In this document: piece after piece, positions 8,887 to 17,081 of the stretch
Numbering within the stretch: the first letter of the stretch is position 1
How the letters are laid out: each line of letters begins with the position of its first letter
From: JBAZAX01 sp041671765
GTDB lineage: Bacteria > Babelota > Babeliae > Babelales > RVW-14
Direction: 5' to 3'
Length of the DNA stretch: 64,000 nt
Assembly (NCBI GenBank): GCA_041671765.1
Contig: JBAZAX010000001.1
Coordinates: 29,211-93,210, forward strand
Notes under the pieces: generated by a model
What the model was told of the DNA's origin: nothing
Database searches by the model: none
The model's input: the letters and a program-made list of their open reading frames with translations, nothing else
Made by a program: the position numbers and the translations under genes

Positions 8887-8913
8887 ATTACCTCTGAGAA
8901 ATTCTAGCGTCAA
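8885..8913 (-). promoter_or_regulatory. arsR promoter
   Basis: On the minus strand TTGACG (8913-8908) and TAATAT (8890-8885) are 17 bases apart, a near-consensus sigma-70 promoter placed about 50 bases before the arsR GTG and overlapping the dyad operator. Confidence 0.75.
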
Positions 8914-9097
8914 TTTTTTTAAAAAATAGGCCGGAATTTTTTGTGTCATCAATAAAGTTCATCAATTGTCACTATTAGAATGCAATCAAGATGCGCTGGA
9001 ACTAATGCTCCTGAATGTTGGAATTTTAATGCACACAGCTTTGAAGGCTTGCTTTTTACGTGACTTCCCAAAAAAAATACCTAAGCCATTTGAATGT

Positions 9098-9433
9098 TCA
9101 TTTATGTTTTGCCCTACGTGCGGCTGCAATAGATTTTTCAACCCATTGCGTAAGTTTATCGTTATTCTCAAGAATATCCCCAGGAACTTTCCAATAACTC
9201 ATAGCAACGCGTTTTCCATTTTTATTGACATAGGAAAATGGCTGAGATCCGTTCGCTTTATAATCGGCAAGGTTAACGTCATCTACCTTGAAATATAAAA
9301 TATCGGCTATGATAAGCGCAAAGAAAATGCCATCTTTATAAAATCCATAACCACCAAACATTTTTCGAAGTTTAATGTTTCTGAAGGACGACAATACATC
9401 AAGTATGAAATCTACATATTCAGTATTACTCAT
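9098..9433 (-). CDS. TfoX/Sxy N-terminal domain protein
   Basis: A 111-residue protein covering the TfoX N-terminal domain only. KMFGGYGFYKDGIFFALI and YFKVDD are the family's conserved stretches, and YWKVPGDILE follows as usual. Full-length TfoX/Sxy controls competence in gammaproteobacteria, but single-domain members are widespread with unknown function. The C-terminus is basic (AAARRAKHK). It is isolated, downstream of the ars promoter region on the same strand as arsR but not part of that operon. Confidence 0.85.
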   Translation of the reverse strand: MSNTEYVDFILDVLSSFRNIKLRKMFGGYGFYKDGIFFALIIADILYFKVDDVNLADYKANGSQPFSYVNKNGKRVAMSYWKVPGDILENNDKLTQWVEKSIAAARRAKHK

Positions 9434-9539
9434 AACAAGAACCCCTTCGTCTTCACATTGCTATAATACAATAAGCCCATTCATTTGCAATTTAACACTT
9501 CTTTTTAATAAGATCACTGATTGCTTTGGGGCGGCCCAT

Positions 9540-9660
9540 CTTCGTTATTATTATGACGTGGCATCCGCCTTCTTCCGGCGATAGATCATCGCGTCAAAGC
9601 TCTTCAAGAGCGAAGACGGATGGTTCCCCCTGCAGGACGTTCTTAGAACTTTTGTGGATG
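9540..9660. repeat. GC-rich patch with small palindrome
   Basis: Within the 393-base gene-free gap 9434-9826 lies a stretch clearly richer in GC than its surroundings, with the palindrome GCTCTTCAAGAGC at about 9600-9612. On the minus strand the segment around CTTGAAGAGCTTTG resembles the CTTGAAGAACTTCG start of the GC-rich element at 55.4 kb. I see no credible gene here. Confidence 0.35.
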
Positions 9661-9768
9661 AATTTTTCATGTTTAAAACTATCCAATCCGTAATTGGCAA
9701 CATTAGTTATGCAGCGGCTTAGCGGTTGTTATCTATCCGCAAAGTGATACAATTATCTTTTTCCAATT

Positions 9769-9809
9769 AATGTAGCACCAGCCCCGTTAAAATGTAGCAA
9801 TAATGTAGC
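9769..9809 (+). repeat. Three AATGTAGC direct repeats
   Basis: AATGTAGC occurs at 9769, 9791 and 9802, that is 22 and 11 bases apart, so all three fall on the same face of the helix. They lie 17-60 bases before the next start codon. Likely an operator or an iteron set for the gene that follows. Confidence 0.6.
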
Positions 9810-9826
9810 TATGAGGTAATTAAATA

Positions 9827-10996
9827 ATGGATAAAATGCAACCTGCATTAAATAAGCTTGAATCTATATGCAAGCGACTAAATATTGCAGCCAGAATTCC
9901 TAAAATTTTTCTCCCTATTGTCTGTGAATTTGCATCTGAACTTTTTCGTAATCCCTCATTGAAACCCATTGTTAAAAAAATTAAGCATACGAGAACACAA
10001 AAAACAAAATTGCTTAACAAGCTCGAAAAGTTAGCCCTATCTGAATTACGCTTTGCCTATATAAAAATAGAAGCTTACGTAAAGACTAATCTGATTGATG
10101 ATGCTGAGATTCTCAGATATTTAAGCCATTTTGAAGATCCAAGTAAAATACTCGGTTCAATGCTTGTTCACAATAGATTTTCTATTTTAAGAAGAATTTT
10201 GCTAGACCTTCCAGCACTCTCACCAAAGCACATCAACTTTGTACAAGAATTTGGATACCTTATTGAAAGTTCAAAAATAGACGAAGCCTCAATGGTTCCT
10301 AAATTTTGTGCATGGGAAAATGAATATTTCAATATTCAGGATCTCGAGAAAACAGCGGATTGGCACAGCTTACATGAAATTGAACTTTTTTTCGAGGCGT
10401 TCGACCGTACCGCTCTTCAAGATGCCCTGAATAAACTAAGGGAAAAAAATCAAGACACAAAAAACCTAATTGCTCGCTTTATGAAACTTTCTTTATATGA
10501 CATCGATTCACCTACAGGTTCAAACCGATATGAAGAAGAACTTTACTTAGAAGAACTCAACGCACATGCACAAAGACTATTCAATAGCATAGAACAAAAA
10601 TCTTTCCCTGAAAGATCCTCTAAGCCAAAAACACATACTGCACAATACACCTCCTATTCAGGACTGCTTGAAATCGATACCGATAACCCTTTAGAATTTA
10701 ATCCAAATCTAAATGAAGGAAAATTACTTGAGTTTATGACCAAATGTTACCGCGAAAATAAGCCTCGTCCTACATTTGTAGAAGTTTTTGAAACTCTCTT
10801 TTCTGAGGTTTATGAAGAAATATATAAAAACAAATTCAAATTAGGAATTTGTGATAAGCTTGATCCAAAACATATAAAGTGGATTCGGAATATTTATGGT
10901 GGAATAAACAGAAAAATAAAGTCATCAAAGAAACCCAATTTACTTCTACCCGACAACAATAAGTTAGTTTTCAGCAATTCTTACAAAATAATCTAA
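9827..10996 (+). CDS. Unknown 389-aa protein of the mobile region
   Basis: A 389-residue soluble, mainly helical protein with no signal peptide. The N-terminal third is basic (KPIVKKIKHTRTQKTKLLNK), as in a DNA-binding protein. The middle is rich in Leu and acidic residues, and the C-terminus is again basic (INRKIKSSKKPN). Start ATG follows GAGG by about 10 bases and three AATGTAGC repeats. Because it precedes SpoVG-like and primase-helicase genes, a replication or regulatory role for the element is possible. I recognise no family, so this is only inference from position. Confidence 0.55.
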   Translation: MDKMQPALNKLESICKRLNIAARIPKIFLPIVCEFASELFRNPSLKPIVKKIKHTRTQKTKLLNKLEKLALSELRFAYIKIEAYVKTNLIDDAEILRYLSHFEDPSKILGSMLVHNRFSILRRILLDLPALSPKHINFVQEFGYLIESSKIDEASMVPKFCAWENEYFNIQDLEKTADWHSLHEIELFFEAFDRTALQDALNKLREKNQDTKNLIARFMKLSLYDIDSPTGSNRYEEELYLEELNAHAQRLFNSIEQKSFPERSSKPKTHTAQYTSYSGLLEIDTDNPLEFNPNLNEGKLLEFMTKCYRENKPRPTFVEVFETLFSEVYEEIYKNKFKLGICDKLDPKHIKWIRNIYGGINRKIKSSKKPNLLLPDNNKLVFSNSYKII

Positions 10997-11114
10997 AAAA
11001 TAATTCCGACTTTTCCGACTCGGATTAAATGCCTTTTTTTATACTTTATTAACAGTTAAATCATAAGTTGTGATTTTGCTAGTTATTTAATTTATAACCA
11101 AAAGGGTATTTAAT

Positions 11115-11384
11115 ATGGAAACCCGAGTAAGCAACATACAAATAGTTCCAATAAGGCCATGCGAAGGGCTTGTTGGATTCGCAAGTCTTGTTTTCGACAA
11201 CAGTTTTTATTTAGGCTCTATAGGCATATACACACGTCCAAATGGACAATTTCGATTATCATACCCTACGCGTAAGCTTTCAAATCAAAATCTTCCAGTT
11301 TTTCATCCAATCGACAAAGAGATTGCCAATTTAATAGATCAGGCAGTCATTTCAAAATTTGAAGAGGTTATGCAATGCAAATAA
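11115..11384 (+). CDS. SpoVG-family protein
   Basis: An 89-residue protein with the SpoVG pattern: VSNIQIVPIRP, then GFASLVFDNSFYLGSI, PTRKL and FHPI near the end. SpoVG proteins are small nucleic-acid-binding regulators. Copies in phages and integrative elements often sit beside replication genes, as here before the primase-helicase. Ribosome site AAAGGG is upstream. It overlaps the next small frame by 10 bases. Confidence 0.75.
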   Translation: METRVSNIQIVPIRPCEGLVGFASLVFDNSFYLGSIGIYTRPNGQFRLSYPTRKLSNQNLPVFHPIDKEIANLIDQAVISKFEEVMQCK

Positions 11385-11536
11385 AGGAGAATGGCGGCAA
11401 ATCTCAAAATCAATCAAATGAATTATCGATCGCAGAACACAAAGCCTTGATCAATTTTTTTAAAATATTATTTGAATGGTCACAAAAAGATAAACAATTA
11501 AAAAATATTGAAAAATTTACCAAAGGCACAATGTAA
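11375..11536 (+). CDS. Small unknown protein downstream of SpoVG-like gene
   Basis: A 53-residue frame starting at ATG 11375 inside the end of the SpoVG-like gene and ending at TAA 11536, with GAAGAGG 7 bases before the start. The product begins MQIKENGGKSQ, has a helical middle (ALINFFKILFEWSQ) and a basic tail. The overlap and ribosome site suggest translational coupling. No family recognised. Confidence 0.45.
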   Translation: MQIKENGGKSQNQSNELSIAEHKALINFFKILFEWSQKDKQLKNIEKFTKGTM

Positions 11537-11559
11537 AAAAATTATAAGTAAAAAAGGAA

Positions 11560-11580
11560 AGCCGGTTTAAGGGGCCGGCT
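11560..11580. other. Short GC hairpin before primase gene
   Basis: AGCCGG (11560-11565) pairs with CCGGCT (11575-11580) across a 9-base loop, 18 bases before the primase start and without a T-run. It may be an attenuator or a translational control element. Confidence 0.35.
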
Positions 11581-11598
11581 CGTTAAGGAATTTAGCTA

Positions 11599-13983
11599 AT
11601 GAATTATAGCAAAAACACAAAAATTAACAATCGTGATTTGCAGGCTGAATGTCTTCAATTTATGGCAGAAAGAGGCTTGAATTTTTCTGGCCCGATTCAA
11701 GCCGATGATAAAGTACATCGCTTTTCTGCAGACAATAACCAACACAAACCTGATGAATGGTATAAAGCATCTGAGGGACATTCAGACAAGGGAAATCAAT
11801 ACTTAATATGTACCGCTGGCTCATGGAGCTCAGGCGAGCATTGTACCTATCAATCCTGGAAAAATGACAATTCGTTTAGTGCCGAAGACCGAAAAGAGTT
11901 CTATGAAATTTCCAAAAAACATCAAGAAGAAACCGAATCACAATTCAAGATCCAACATAACTTAACGGCAAAAGATGCTACTAAAATATGGGAAAATAGC
12001 ACAACAGAACCGCCCAATGAGGAATGTTTACGTTATGCAAAATTAAAGGGCGTTGACCCGATTGGCGTAAAGTTTGGGTTACATAAAATATTTGGCATGG
12101 ATAAAGATCCAGTTCCAATAATAATCATAGATTTTAGAAATGCCGCTGGAGAAATAAGAACAATACAATTTATTCATACAACCCCTGGAGATAAAACTTA
12201 CAAACAATGGTTGGCGGGTGGAGAAAAAAAGGGGAACTTTCACATCATTGGTGAAATTGTTAATGCTACCAAAATTTATGTTGTTGAGGGTTGGGCTACA
12301 GGTATTAGTGTGCATATGGCAATTAAAGCCCCTGTTGTTGTGGCGGGAGATGCAGGAAACTTGTTATCTGTAGTTGAAAACATCGGAAACGCATATCCAG
12401 TTTCTATCAAACATTATGAGCAATATAACAAAATCGTGATAGCTGGGGATAATGACGAACGTGGGCGAAGAGATGCAATTTCCACCGCAAAAAAATTTAA
12501 CTGTCTGGTAGTGTTTACTGGCAATGAGGCTTACAAAGATTTCAATGATTTACATCAAGCTTGTGGTTTGGAAGCGGTTAAAAAGCAACTTGCCAATACA
12601 ACTGTAATTTCATCAGTTCAAGACGATTTAAAAAATTTGGCACATAATTTACTAGAAAAAAGAGACCCATGTGAAGACTTCTCGTTGTCGGGGTTCCCTG
12701 AGCCATTATATGCTTATATATCTTCTCTTTGCGAATCAACGGATGCGCATCCCATAATGATAACAAGTTCAGTATTTGCAACTATATCTGGTTTTCTTGG
12801 TAAACGCCTATTTATACCAAAGGGAACTTTCTTCGAAGATCTACATACCAATCTCTGGATGCTAAATGTTGCTGATAGCGGCTTATACAAGAGTACTGCA
12901 TTAAATTCAGGTGCAAATCTTGCAATTGAAAGAGCAAGAGAAATTAACAGCGAAATTAAAATACTGGAAGAGTGTCGGCGCAGAGAAAGCAACAATGATA
13001 AAAAAACAAAAATTTGTGAAGATATACTGCGAGTAAGGCAAAGAAATATTCTTTTGCCAAATAAAATGACTGGAGAAGCTTTTATTGAAAGATTAAGCCA
13101 ACAAGATACTGGTGGCGTTATGTTTTTAAATGAATTTGGGGCATGGCTTCAAAATTTTGAAAAAGGGCACAATAACGATTTTAAGGGGATGCTTACAGAG
13201 TTCTACGATGTGCACCCATATGAATATGCAACAAAACAAAATGGCAGTTATATTTTGGAAAAACCATGTTTTTCTATATGTGGCGTTTCTACTTTGACAT
13301 GGCTAAAAGAAAATCTAAAACCAGGAGATGTTGGGAGTGGCTTTTTTGCAAGATTTCTAATATTTGCTCCACCTGGTCAAAACAAGATCCCCCCAGCTTT
13401 CCCTAAAAATCTAACCCCGAATAATATACATGAACAAAAAATTCGAGATATTTTTGAGCGCTTTGATCAGACGACTGATATTTATCGCTTTGGGTTCTCT
13501 GTCCAAGCAAAAAAACTTGCAGAGCAGTTATTTCTTGAAATTTTCAAGATTGGAGTGTCTTATAATGATAAATGTCAAAAAATATTAGAACCTTATATTA
13601 AGCGTTGGTGGCCATATCTTCTTAAGTTAGCAATGATAATACGCTTTTTCGAAGACCAAAATTCCAAAGAAATAAGCGAATCGTCTCTATTGGCTGCTTT
13701 GACATTTCTTCTCCCTGCAATGAAATCTACAGCACAGCTTTTTGAAGGCGCGCTTGGCGAATCTGAAAATCAGACAAAATGTCGCATTGTGTTTGAATTT
13801 GTATGTGAAAAGGTTAAAGAAACGGGTTTACCTGTTCAAAGAAAAACCATACAAATGTCTCACAGACTCGCTGGTGGATCTAACGAATATGACTATATAT
13901 TAAAAACTCTTATCGAATCTGGGCGAATCCAAGAAACACCAAAAAGCAAAAGGGCTGAGTGGGAATATTCGCCAATAGAATGA
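11599..13983 (+). CDS. TOPRIM/DUF3987 primase-helicase of a mobile element
   Basis: A 794-residue protein. The N-terminus (about 15-125) contains a primase-associated segment with YKASEGHSDKGN and WSSGEHCTYQSW. A TOPRIM domain follows at about 225-320: VVEGWATGIS holds the catalytic Glu, and IAGDNDERGRR the Asp pair. The rest (about 365-760) fits DUF3987, the helicase-like half of primase-helicases from phages and plasmids. The expected P-loop reads VADSGLYKST, without the usual GSGKS. It is flanked by a SpoVG-like gene and by an origin-like repeat region, so it probably replicates this element. Start has AAGGA about 9 bases upstream. Confidence 0.85.
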   Translation: MNYSKNTKINNRDLQAECLQFMAERGLNFSGPIQADDKVHRFSADNNQHKPDEWYKASEGHSDKGNQYLICTAGSWSSGEHCTYQSWKNDNSFSAEDRKEFYEISKKHQEETESQFKIQHNLTAKDATKIWENSTTEPPNEECLRYAKLKGVDPIGVKFGLHKIFGMDKDPVPIIIIDFRNAAGEIRTIQFIHTTPGDKTYKQWLAGGEKKGNFHIIGEIVNATKIYVVEGWATGISVHMAIKAPVVVAGDAGNLLSVVENIGNAYPVSIKHYEQYNKIVIAGDNDERGRRDAISTAKKFNCLVVFTGNEAYKDFNDLHQACGLEAVKKQLANTTVISSVQDDLKNLAHNLLEKRDPCEDFSLSGFPEPLYAYISSLCESTDAHPIMITSSVFATISGFLGKRLFIPKGTFFEDLHTNLWMLNVADSGLYKSTALNSGANLAIERAREINSEIKILEECRRRESNNDKKTKICEDILRVRQRNILLPNKMTGEAFIERLSQQDTGGVMFLNEFGAWLQNFEKGHNNDFKGMLTEFYDVHPYEYATKQNGSYILEKPCFSICGVSTLTWLKENLKPGDVGSGFFARFLIFAPPGQNKIPPAFPKNLTPNNIHEQKIRDIFERFDQTTDIYRFGFSVQAKKLAEQLFLEIFKIGVSYNDKCQKILEPYIKRWWPYLLKLAMIIRFFEDQNSKEISESSLLAALTFLLPAMKSTAQLFEGALGESENQTKCRIVFEFVCEKVKETGLPVQRKTIQMSHRLAGGSNEYDYILKTLIESGRIQETPKSKRAEWEYSPIE

Positions 13984-14312
13984 AAAGTTGAAGAAGTTGA
14001 AAAAAGTTGAAAGCCGTTTTCAACTTCCAAATTCATGATTGGTACAGTGTTATATATATATTATTTATATATAGTTGAAAAGTTGAATACAAGTCAGATC
14101 AAATTTGGAATATTAAGGAAAGTAAGAAAAAGTTGAAGAGAAAAAGGCGCCCCCTTTCAACTTTTCAACTTCGAATATTTTTGGTGTTCAGTTATTTGAT
14201 TCAGTCGTGGGTTTGATTGGTTGAAAAACTTTTCAACTTCCTTTCAACTGGCTTTCAACCTTTAAAACAAGAACAAGAAAATGAGTCGGGGCCCCACAAC
14301 GTGGGGGGACTC
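13984..14312. other. Candidate replication origin with hexamer clusters
   Basis: GTTGAA occurs at 13987, 13996, 14006, 14074, 14082, 14132 and 14220. Its complement TTCAAC occurs at 14019, 14156, 14164, 14232, 14243 and 14254. Thirteen copies thus fall within 273 bases, mostly direct on the left and inverted on the right. An almost pure AT tract (14051-14073) lies between, like a DNA-unwinding element, and a GC hairpin closes the right side. The region directly follows the primase-helicase gene. The repeats are seen; the origin role is inferred. Confidence 0.65.
14283..14312. other. GC-rich hairpin beside the hexamer cluster
   Basis: CCCCAC (14292-14297) pairs with GTGGGG (14301-14306) over a 3-base loop, and the outer GAGTC (14283) pairs with GACTC (14308). 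In such AT-rich DNA this stable structure stands out; a single-strand or priming origin is one possibility. Confidence 0.5.
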
Positions 14313-14434
14313 AGGACCCCGCAGCCGCCGCAGCCCTTGGCTATGACTTCCCTTTGTTGGAATACCCCTTCTTTTTGAGTTGCAATTTTAGTAGGTGTTG
14401 GAGCCGAAAAAATTAGTTATAGCACAAAAAATTG

Positions 14435-14711
14435 TGATATGTTTAAAGGTTGATTTTAGGGTTATAACTTCTCATGTAATAGCAAGATAAAAGTTGGCTT
14501 AGCGATTTGAACTGTGTTATGTTTAAAGTTTTTAGCTGACTCTGGATTGACGGCTTTTGCAGCTAGCTTTGATCTGTCGGTATATTGGTTACGTCCAACT
14601 CTAGGCTTATTTGCAGCTCTAACTTTGTTGTGCTGTGCTCTTCTCATACAGGATTGTTTAAATGAATTTTTATTAGATGGTACATAAAGATCTATGATAT
14701 GTTTAAAGGTT
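14435..14711. repeat. TGATATGTTTAAAGGTT direct repeat pair
   Basis: The 17-mer TGATATGTTTAAAGGTT occurs at 14435-14451 and again at 14695-14711, and a partial copy (TTATGTTTAAAG) lies near 14518. The copies bracket the small minus-strand frame 14462-14647. They could be duplication scars or binding sites of the element. Confidence 0.5.
14462..14647 (-). CDS. Possible small basic protein
   Basis: A 61-residue frame, strongly basic and Asn/Ala-rich (KVRAANKPRVGRNQYTDR). There is no convincing ribosome site. It lies at the end of the minus-strand operon and between copies of the TGATATGTTTAAAGGTT repeat. It may be a genuine small DNA-binding protein of the element or a chance frame. Confidence 0.3.
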   Translation of the reverse strand: MRRAQHNKVRAANKPRVGRNQYTDRSKLAAKAVNPESAKNFKHNTVQIAKPTFILLLHEKL

Positions 14712-14734
14712 ACAAATAAGATTTTTGGAAAGAA

Positions 14735-15241
14735 CTAAATCATGTATCGAATCCGTGATTTGAGCTCAAGCATTTCAGTATCATATTCTCTGAAGTCTCG
14801 TATATAAAGAGGTGCTGTATTACGAATGCAAGTAATATCGTCTAATGCTATGTCCCCCCTTGAACACTTGATGGTTTCTACTCCAAACTCGAATAACATT
14901 TTAAATTCAGGCTCTCGTTTGCACCAGTCTTTAACAACCTCACGAGTGATGCCACATTTTTCCCAAAATGTCTTTACTAACAAACATTGGCTTTCTCGTG
15001 TAAAACTTATAAACTCTCGACCTAATTTAAGTAATTGAGCTTTGCTTAATCCAACCTCTTTGTCTGTACATGTGTTAGTGTACTTATATAAAACATCAGC
15101 AACCACCCGAGTTGGCACTTTTTTAGGCGTATCTATTCGAACATTGATTTGCTTCTTATTCTTCAGAGGCGGAGGTGTGCCAAGAAAAGGGTTTACTTGA
15201 GAACTGCTTAAATTGTTTGAATTATACGTTGAACTATACAT
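14735..15241 (-). CDS. Unknown protein of the mobile-element operon
   Basis: A 168-residue protein starting directly after the stop of the zinc-ribbon gene, with GGAAGGAG 7 bases before the ATG, so the two are coupled. The N-terminus is Ser/Asn-rich and disordered. Residues 60-130 are helical, with TREVVKDWCKREPEFKMLF resembling a helix-turn-helix as in small terminase-type proteins. That similarity is weak and I do not assign a function. Confidence 0.6.
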   Translation of the reverse strand: MYSSTYNSNNLSSSQVNPFLGTPPPLKNKKQINVRIDTPKKVPTRVVADVLYKYTNTCTDKEVGLSKAQLLKLGREFISFTRESQCLLVKTFWEKCGITREVVKDWCKREPEFKMLFEFGVETIKCSRGDIALDDITCIRNTAPLYIRDFREYDTEMLELKSRIRYMI

Positions 15242-15844
15242 TTAAAACTCCTTCCAATCGTCTACTGTTTTTCCATTTTTTCTCATAACTCGTTTAACAA
15301 CTCGATTTATCTCAAAATCTTCCCATTTGTTATCATAATCCCTACAACGTTGTCTTAGGGCGTCGTATTTTACTTGCTTCATTCTGGGCGGTTTAGTATG
15401 ATCATCGCCTCCCATAAGCTTTATCTTTCTTGAATATTTGAGTTCCATCATCCTGTACCGAATTACAGGTCTTAATCTTTGAGTAAAATACCCCAAATTC
15501 AAACATTTCCTGCATGCAAACATTCCCTTGACGCAATACAAGATTCTCACTCTTTGAGTACATTTTGGACAATGAAAAAAATAACGGATTCCACCGTAAT
15601 TACAGGGCTGCTTTTCGATTGGAATCTCGTATGTTCCGCCATTATACTCAACTTTATATCTATCATGTAATAGCGTTGCTTTGAGATTATATGGTGGCAT
15701 CTCGATTGCAACCTTATTCAAGCACCACTCAAAAGAATCTTTAATCTTAAATTGAGAGAATGCGTCAAGAGTGTCGTAATACGAACAAAGCTTTTTGGAT
15801 TTATAATTTTTTCGGCTGTCCCATTCGCAACTACCCAGGGCCAT
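15242..15844 (-). CDS. Zinc-ribbon protein of phage/plasmid type
   Basis: A 200-residue protein. FHCPKCTQRVRILYC followed by FACRKCLNLGYFTQRLRP forms a CxxC...CxxC zinc ribbon, followed by a basic helical part (RMMELKYSRKIKL, RQRCRDYDNKWEDF). Proteins with this layout occur in prophages and plasmids of Legionella-, Rickettsia- and alphaproteobacteria-like genomes; none has a defined function known to me. GGGGG lies about 5 bases before the ATG. It stands in a run of minus-strand genes from the helicase to 14735. Confidence 0.7.
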   Translation of the reverse strand: MALGSCEWDSRKNYKSKKLCSYYDTLDAFSQFKIKDSFEWCLNKVAIEMPPYNLKATLLHDRYKVEYNGGTYEIPIEKQPCNYGGIRYFFHCPKCTQRVRILYCVKGMFACRKCLNLGYFTQRLRPVIRYRMMELKYSRKIKLMGGDDHTKPPRMKQVKYDALRQRCRDYDNKWEDFEINRVVKRVMRKNGKTVDDWKEF

Positions 15845-15912
15845 AGCACCCCCTTTTTTTATCGAAATACTTAAGGAAACATAAAACTCATTTTGAATTA
15901 TACCAGAAAAGC

Positions 15913-16155
15913 TTACTTCAACTCTAAGCCTGTTGGCTTAGCCAAACGATCTATTTGATTATTCATTTCATCAACTTCCCTTAAGAAAGCATTAATTTGT
16001 TTACGCTGCGCTTTGGCTCTGAGTGTATACATTCCATGTTTTTCAAGTTTGTAAGCGCCACCATGCATACGACATCTACCGTTCTTCATAGCCCATCCGC
16101 CGCAAGGTGCTCCGCCTTTAGTTCTACACTTGGCTCCACATAGTTTAACAGGCAT
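15913..16155 (-). CDS. Small HGG-motif protein (HGGxSTG-like)
   Basis: An 80-residue protein beginning with LCGAKCRTKGGAPCGGWAMK and GRCRMHGG, the Cys/His signature of HGGxSTG-type proteins found in phages and integrative elements. The usual STG after HGG is replaced by AYKL. Three or four Cys and one His could bind zinc. The C-terminal half is a helix. The start overlaps the previous gene by 11 bases, so both are co-translated. Confidence 0.75.
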   Translation of the reverse strand: MPVKLCGAKCRTKGGAPCGGWAMKNGRCRMHGGAYKLEKHGMYTLRAKAQRKQINAFLREVDEMNNQIDRLAKPTGLELK

Positions 16156-16528
16156 TAGCTACCCCTTTTTGCTTCTTGCCAAGGCGTTCCATGGCATCAT
16201 CTGCCGATTTAAGTAATTTTAGACCGATACGTTTATCTTTTGGGGAAGCTAAAGCTAGACTATGCATGCCCAGTAAATGTCCAACAATGAATTGTGCACA
16301 CCATATTCTTTCAAAATCATCCTGAGGGTTTATCTTACGGAATAAATTATATCCACCCTGCAGGTCGTGTTTAGTCAATTTGCCATTGCAGCTTATTAAC
16401 TTTAGAGCTTGCTCGAAAATCTTTTTGGCTTCTTCTTCTGATTCGGCTGTAAAACCTTCCATAAAAAGCAGCAATGTTTTTGGTATCGGAATGTTGGGAG
16501 GTAATATGTTTTTTGGGTCTTGGGCCAT
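16145..16528 (-). CDS. Helical protein of the mobile-element operon
   Basis: A 127-residue helical protein. NPQDDFERIWCAQFIVGHLL followed by a Lys/Leu-rich helix resembles a family common in plasmids and prophages of host-associated proteobacteria (pattern NPxDxxEx...Q-hydrophobic). The gene just upstream, 16538-17062, has the matching segment PTNAVEAALSVQFIATYI, so the two may be diverged paralogues. Function unknown. Confidence 0.6.
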   Translation of the reverse strand: MAQDPKNILPPNIPIPKTLLLFMEGFTAESEEEAKKIFEQALKLISCNGKLTKHDLQGGYNLFRKINPQDDFERIWCAQFIVGHLLGMHSLALASPKDKRIGLKLLKSADDAMERLGKKQKGVANAC

Positions 16529-16537
16529 ACGTTATGA

Positions 16538-17062
16538 CTAAACCTCCTCTCCCTGCAACCCTTGTTTCTTGCTGTTTGCTTTTAAGTTTTTTATGTTTAC
16601 CACTTGTCCCTGATTTACATTGTACTGAACATTAATTTGTTGCATCCCCTTGTTACGGTAACGATATAGACTGTCGAGAGTGGTTTGGCTGAATGCCAGC
16701 AATGGCATTGCCCATCTGGAACTTCCCCCCTGCAACTCTTTTATTCCTTGAATATACGTTGCAATGAATTGAACGGACAGGGCTGCCTCTACGGCGTTTG
16801 TTGGTTGAAGGGATTGCATTAATGCTGTAACCATATCGATTTCATCATTTGAAACAAGTTGTTTTGCGGGCCTAAATTCCGAGTCATCTTTTGCGTCGTA
16901 ATCAGAGATTTCATATGCCGACTTAATTGCTTGTCGTACGATTTGTTTTTGTAAGCTTGGTCCCATGGGATGTGTTGGTTGCGGGTTATTTAAAGAAAAA
17001 TTTTGTGGTATTGGTAGGCTTATATCAAGTACGCTTTTTTGAACTTGCTTTTGTTTGGACAT
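16538..17062 (-). CDS. Helical protein, possible paralogue of the next gene
   Basis: A 174-residue protein started at ATG 17062 because TTGGAG lies 9 bases upstream; a TTG at 17077 would itself be that ribosome site. After a disordered N-terminus, residues 80-145 hold LQPTNAVEAALSVQFIATYI and a second helix. The tail NVQYNVNQGQVVNIKNL looks like a short beta-strand end, a combination seen in hypothetical proteins of proteobacterial mobile elements. It lies 19 bases after the helicase gene. Function unknown. Confidence 0.65.
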   Translation of the reverse strand: MSKQKQVQKSVLDISLPIPQNFSLNNPQPTHPMGPSLQKQIVRQAIKSAYEISDYDAKDDSEFRPAKQLVSNDEIDMVTALMQSLQPTNAVEAALSVQFIATYIQGIKELQGGSSRWAMPLLAFSQTTLDSLYRYRNKGMQQINVQYNVNQGQVVNIKNLKANSKKQGLQGEEV

Positions 17063-17081
17063 TTTATTTTTCTCCAATTAT

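Noticed and set aside
8966..9298. Plus-strand frame opposite the TfoX-like gene
   Set aside because: The minus strand has a clear TfoX-domain protein, and the plus frame shows no family features.
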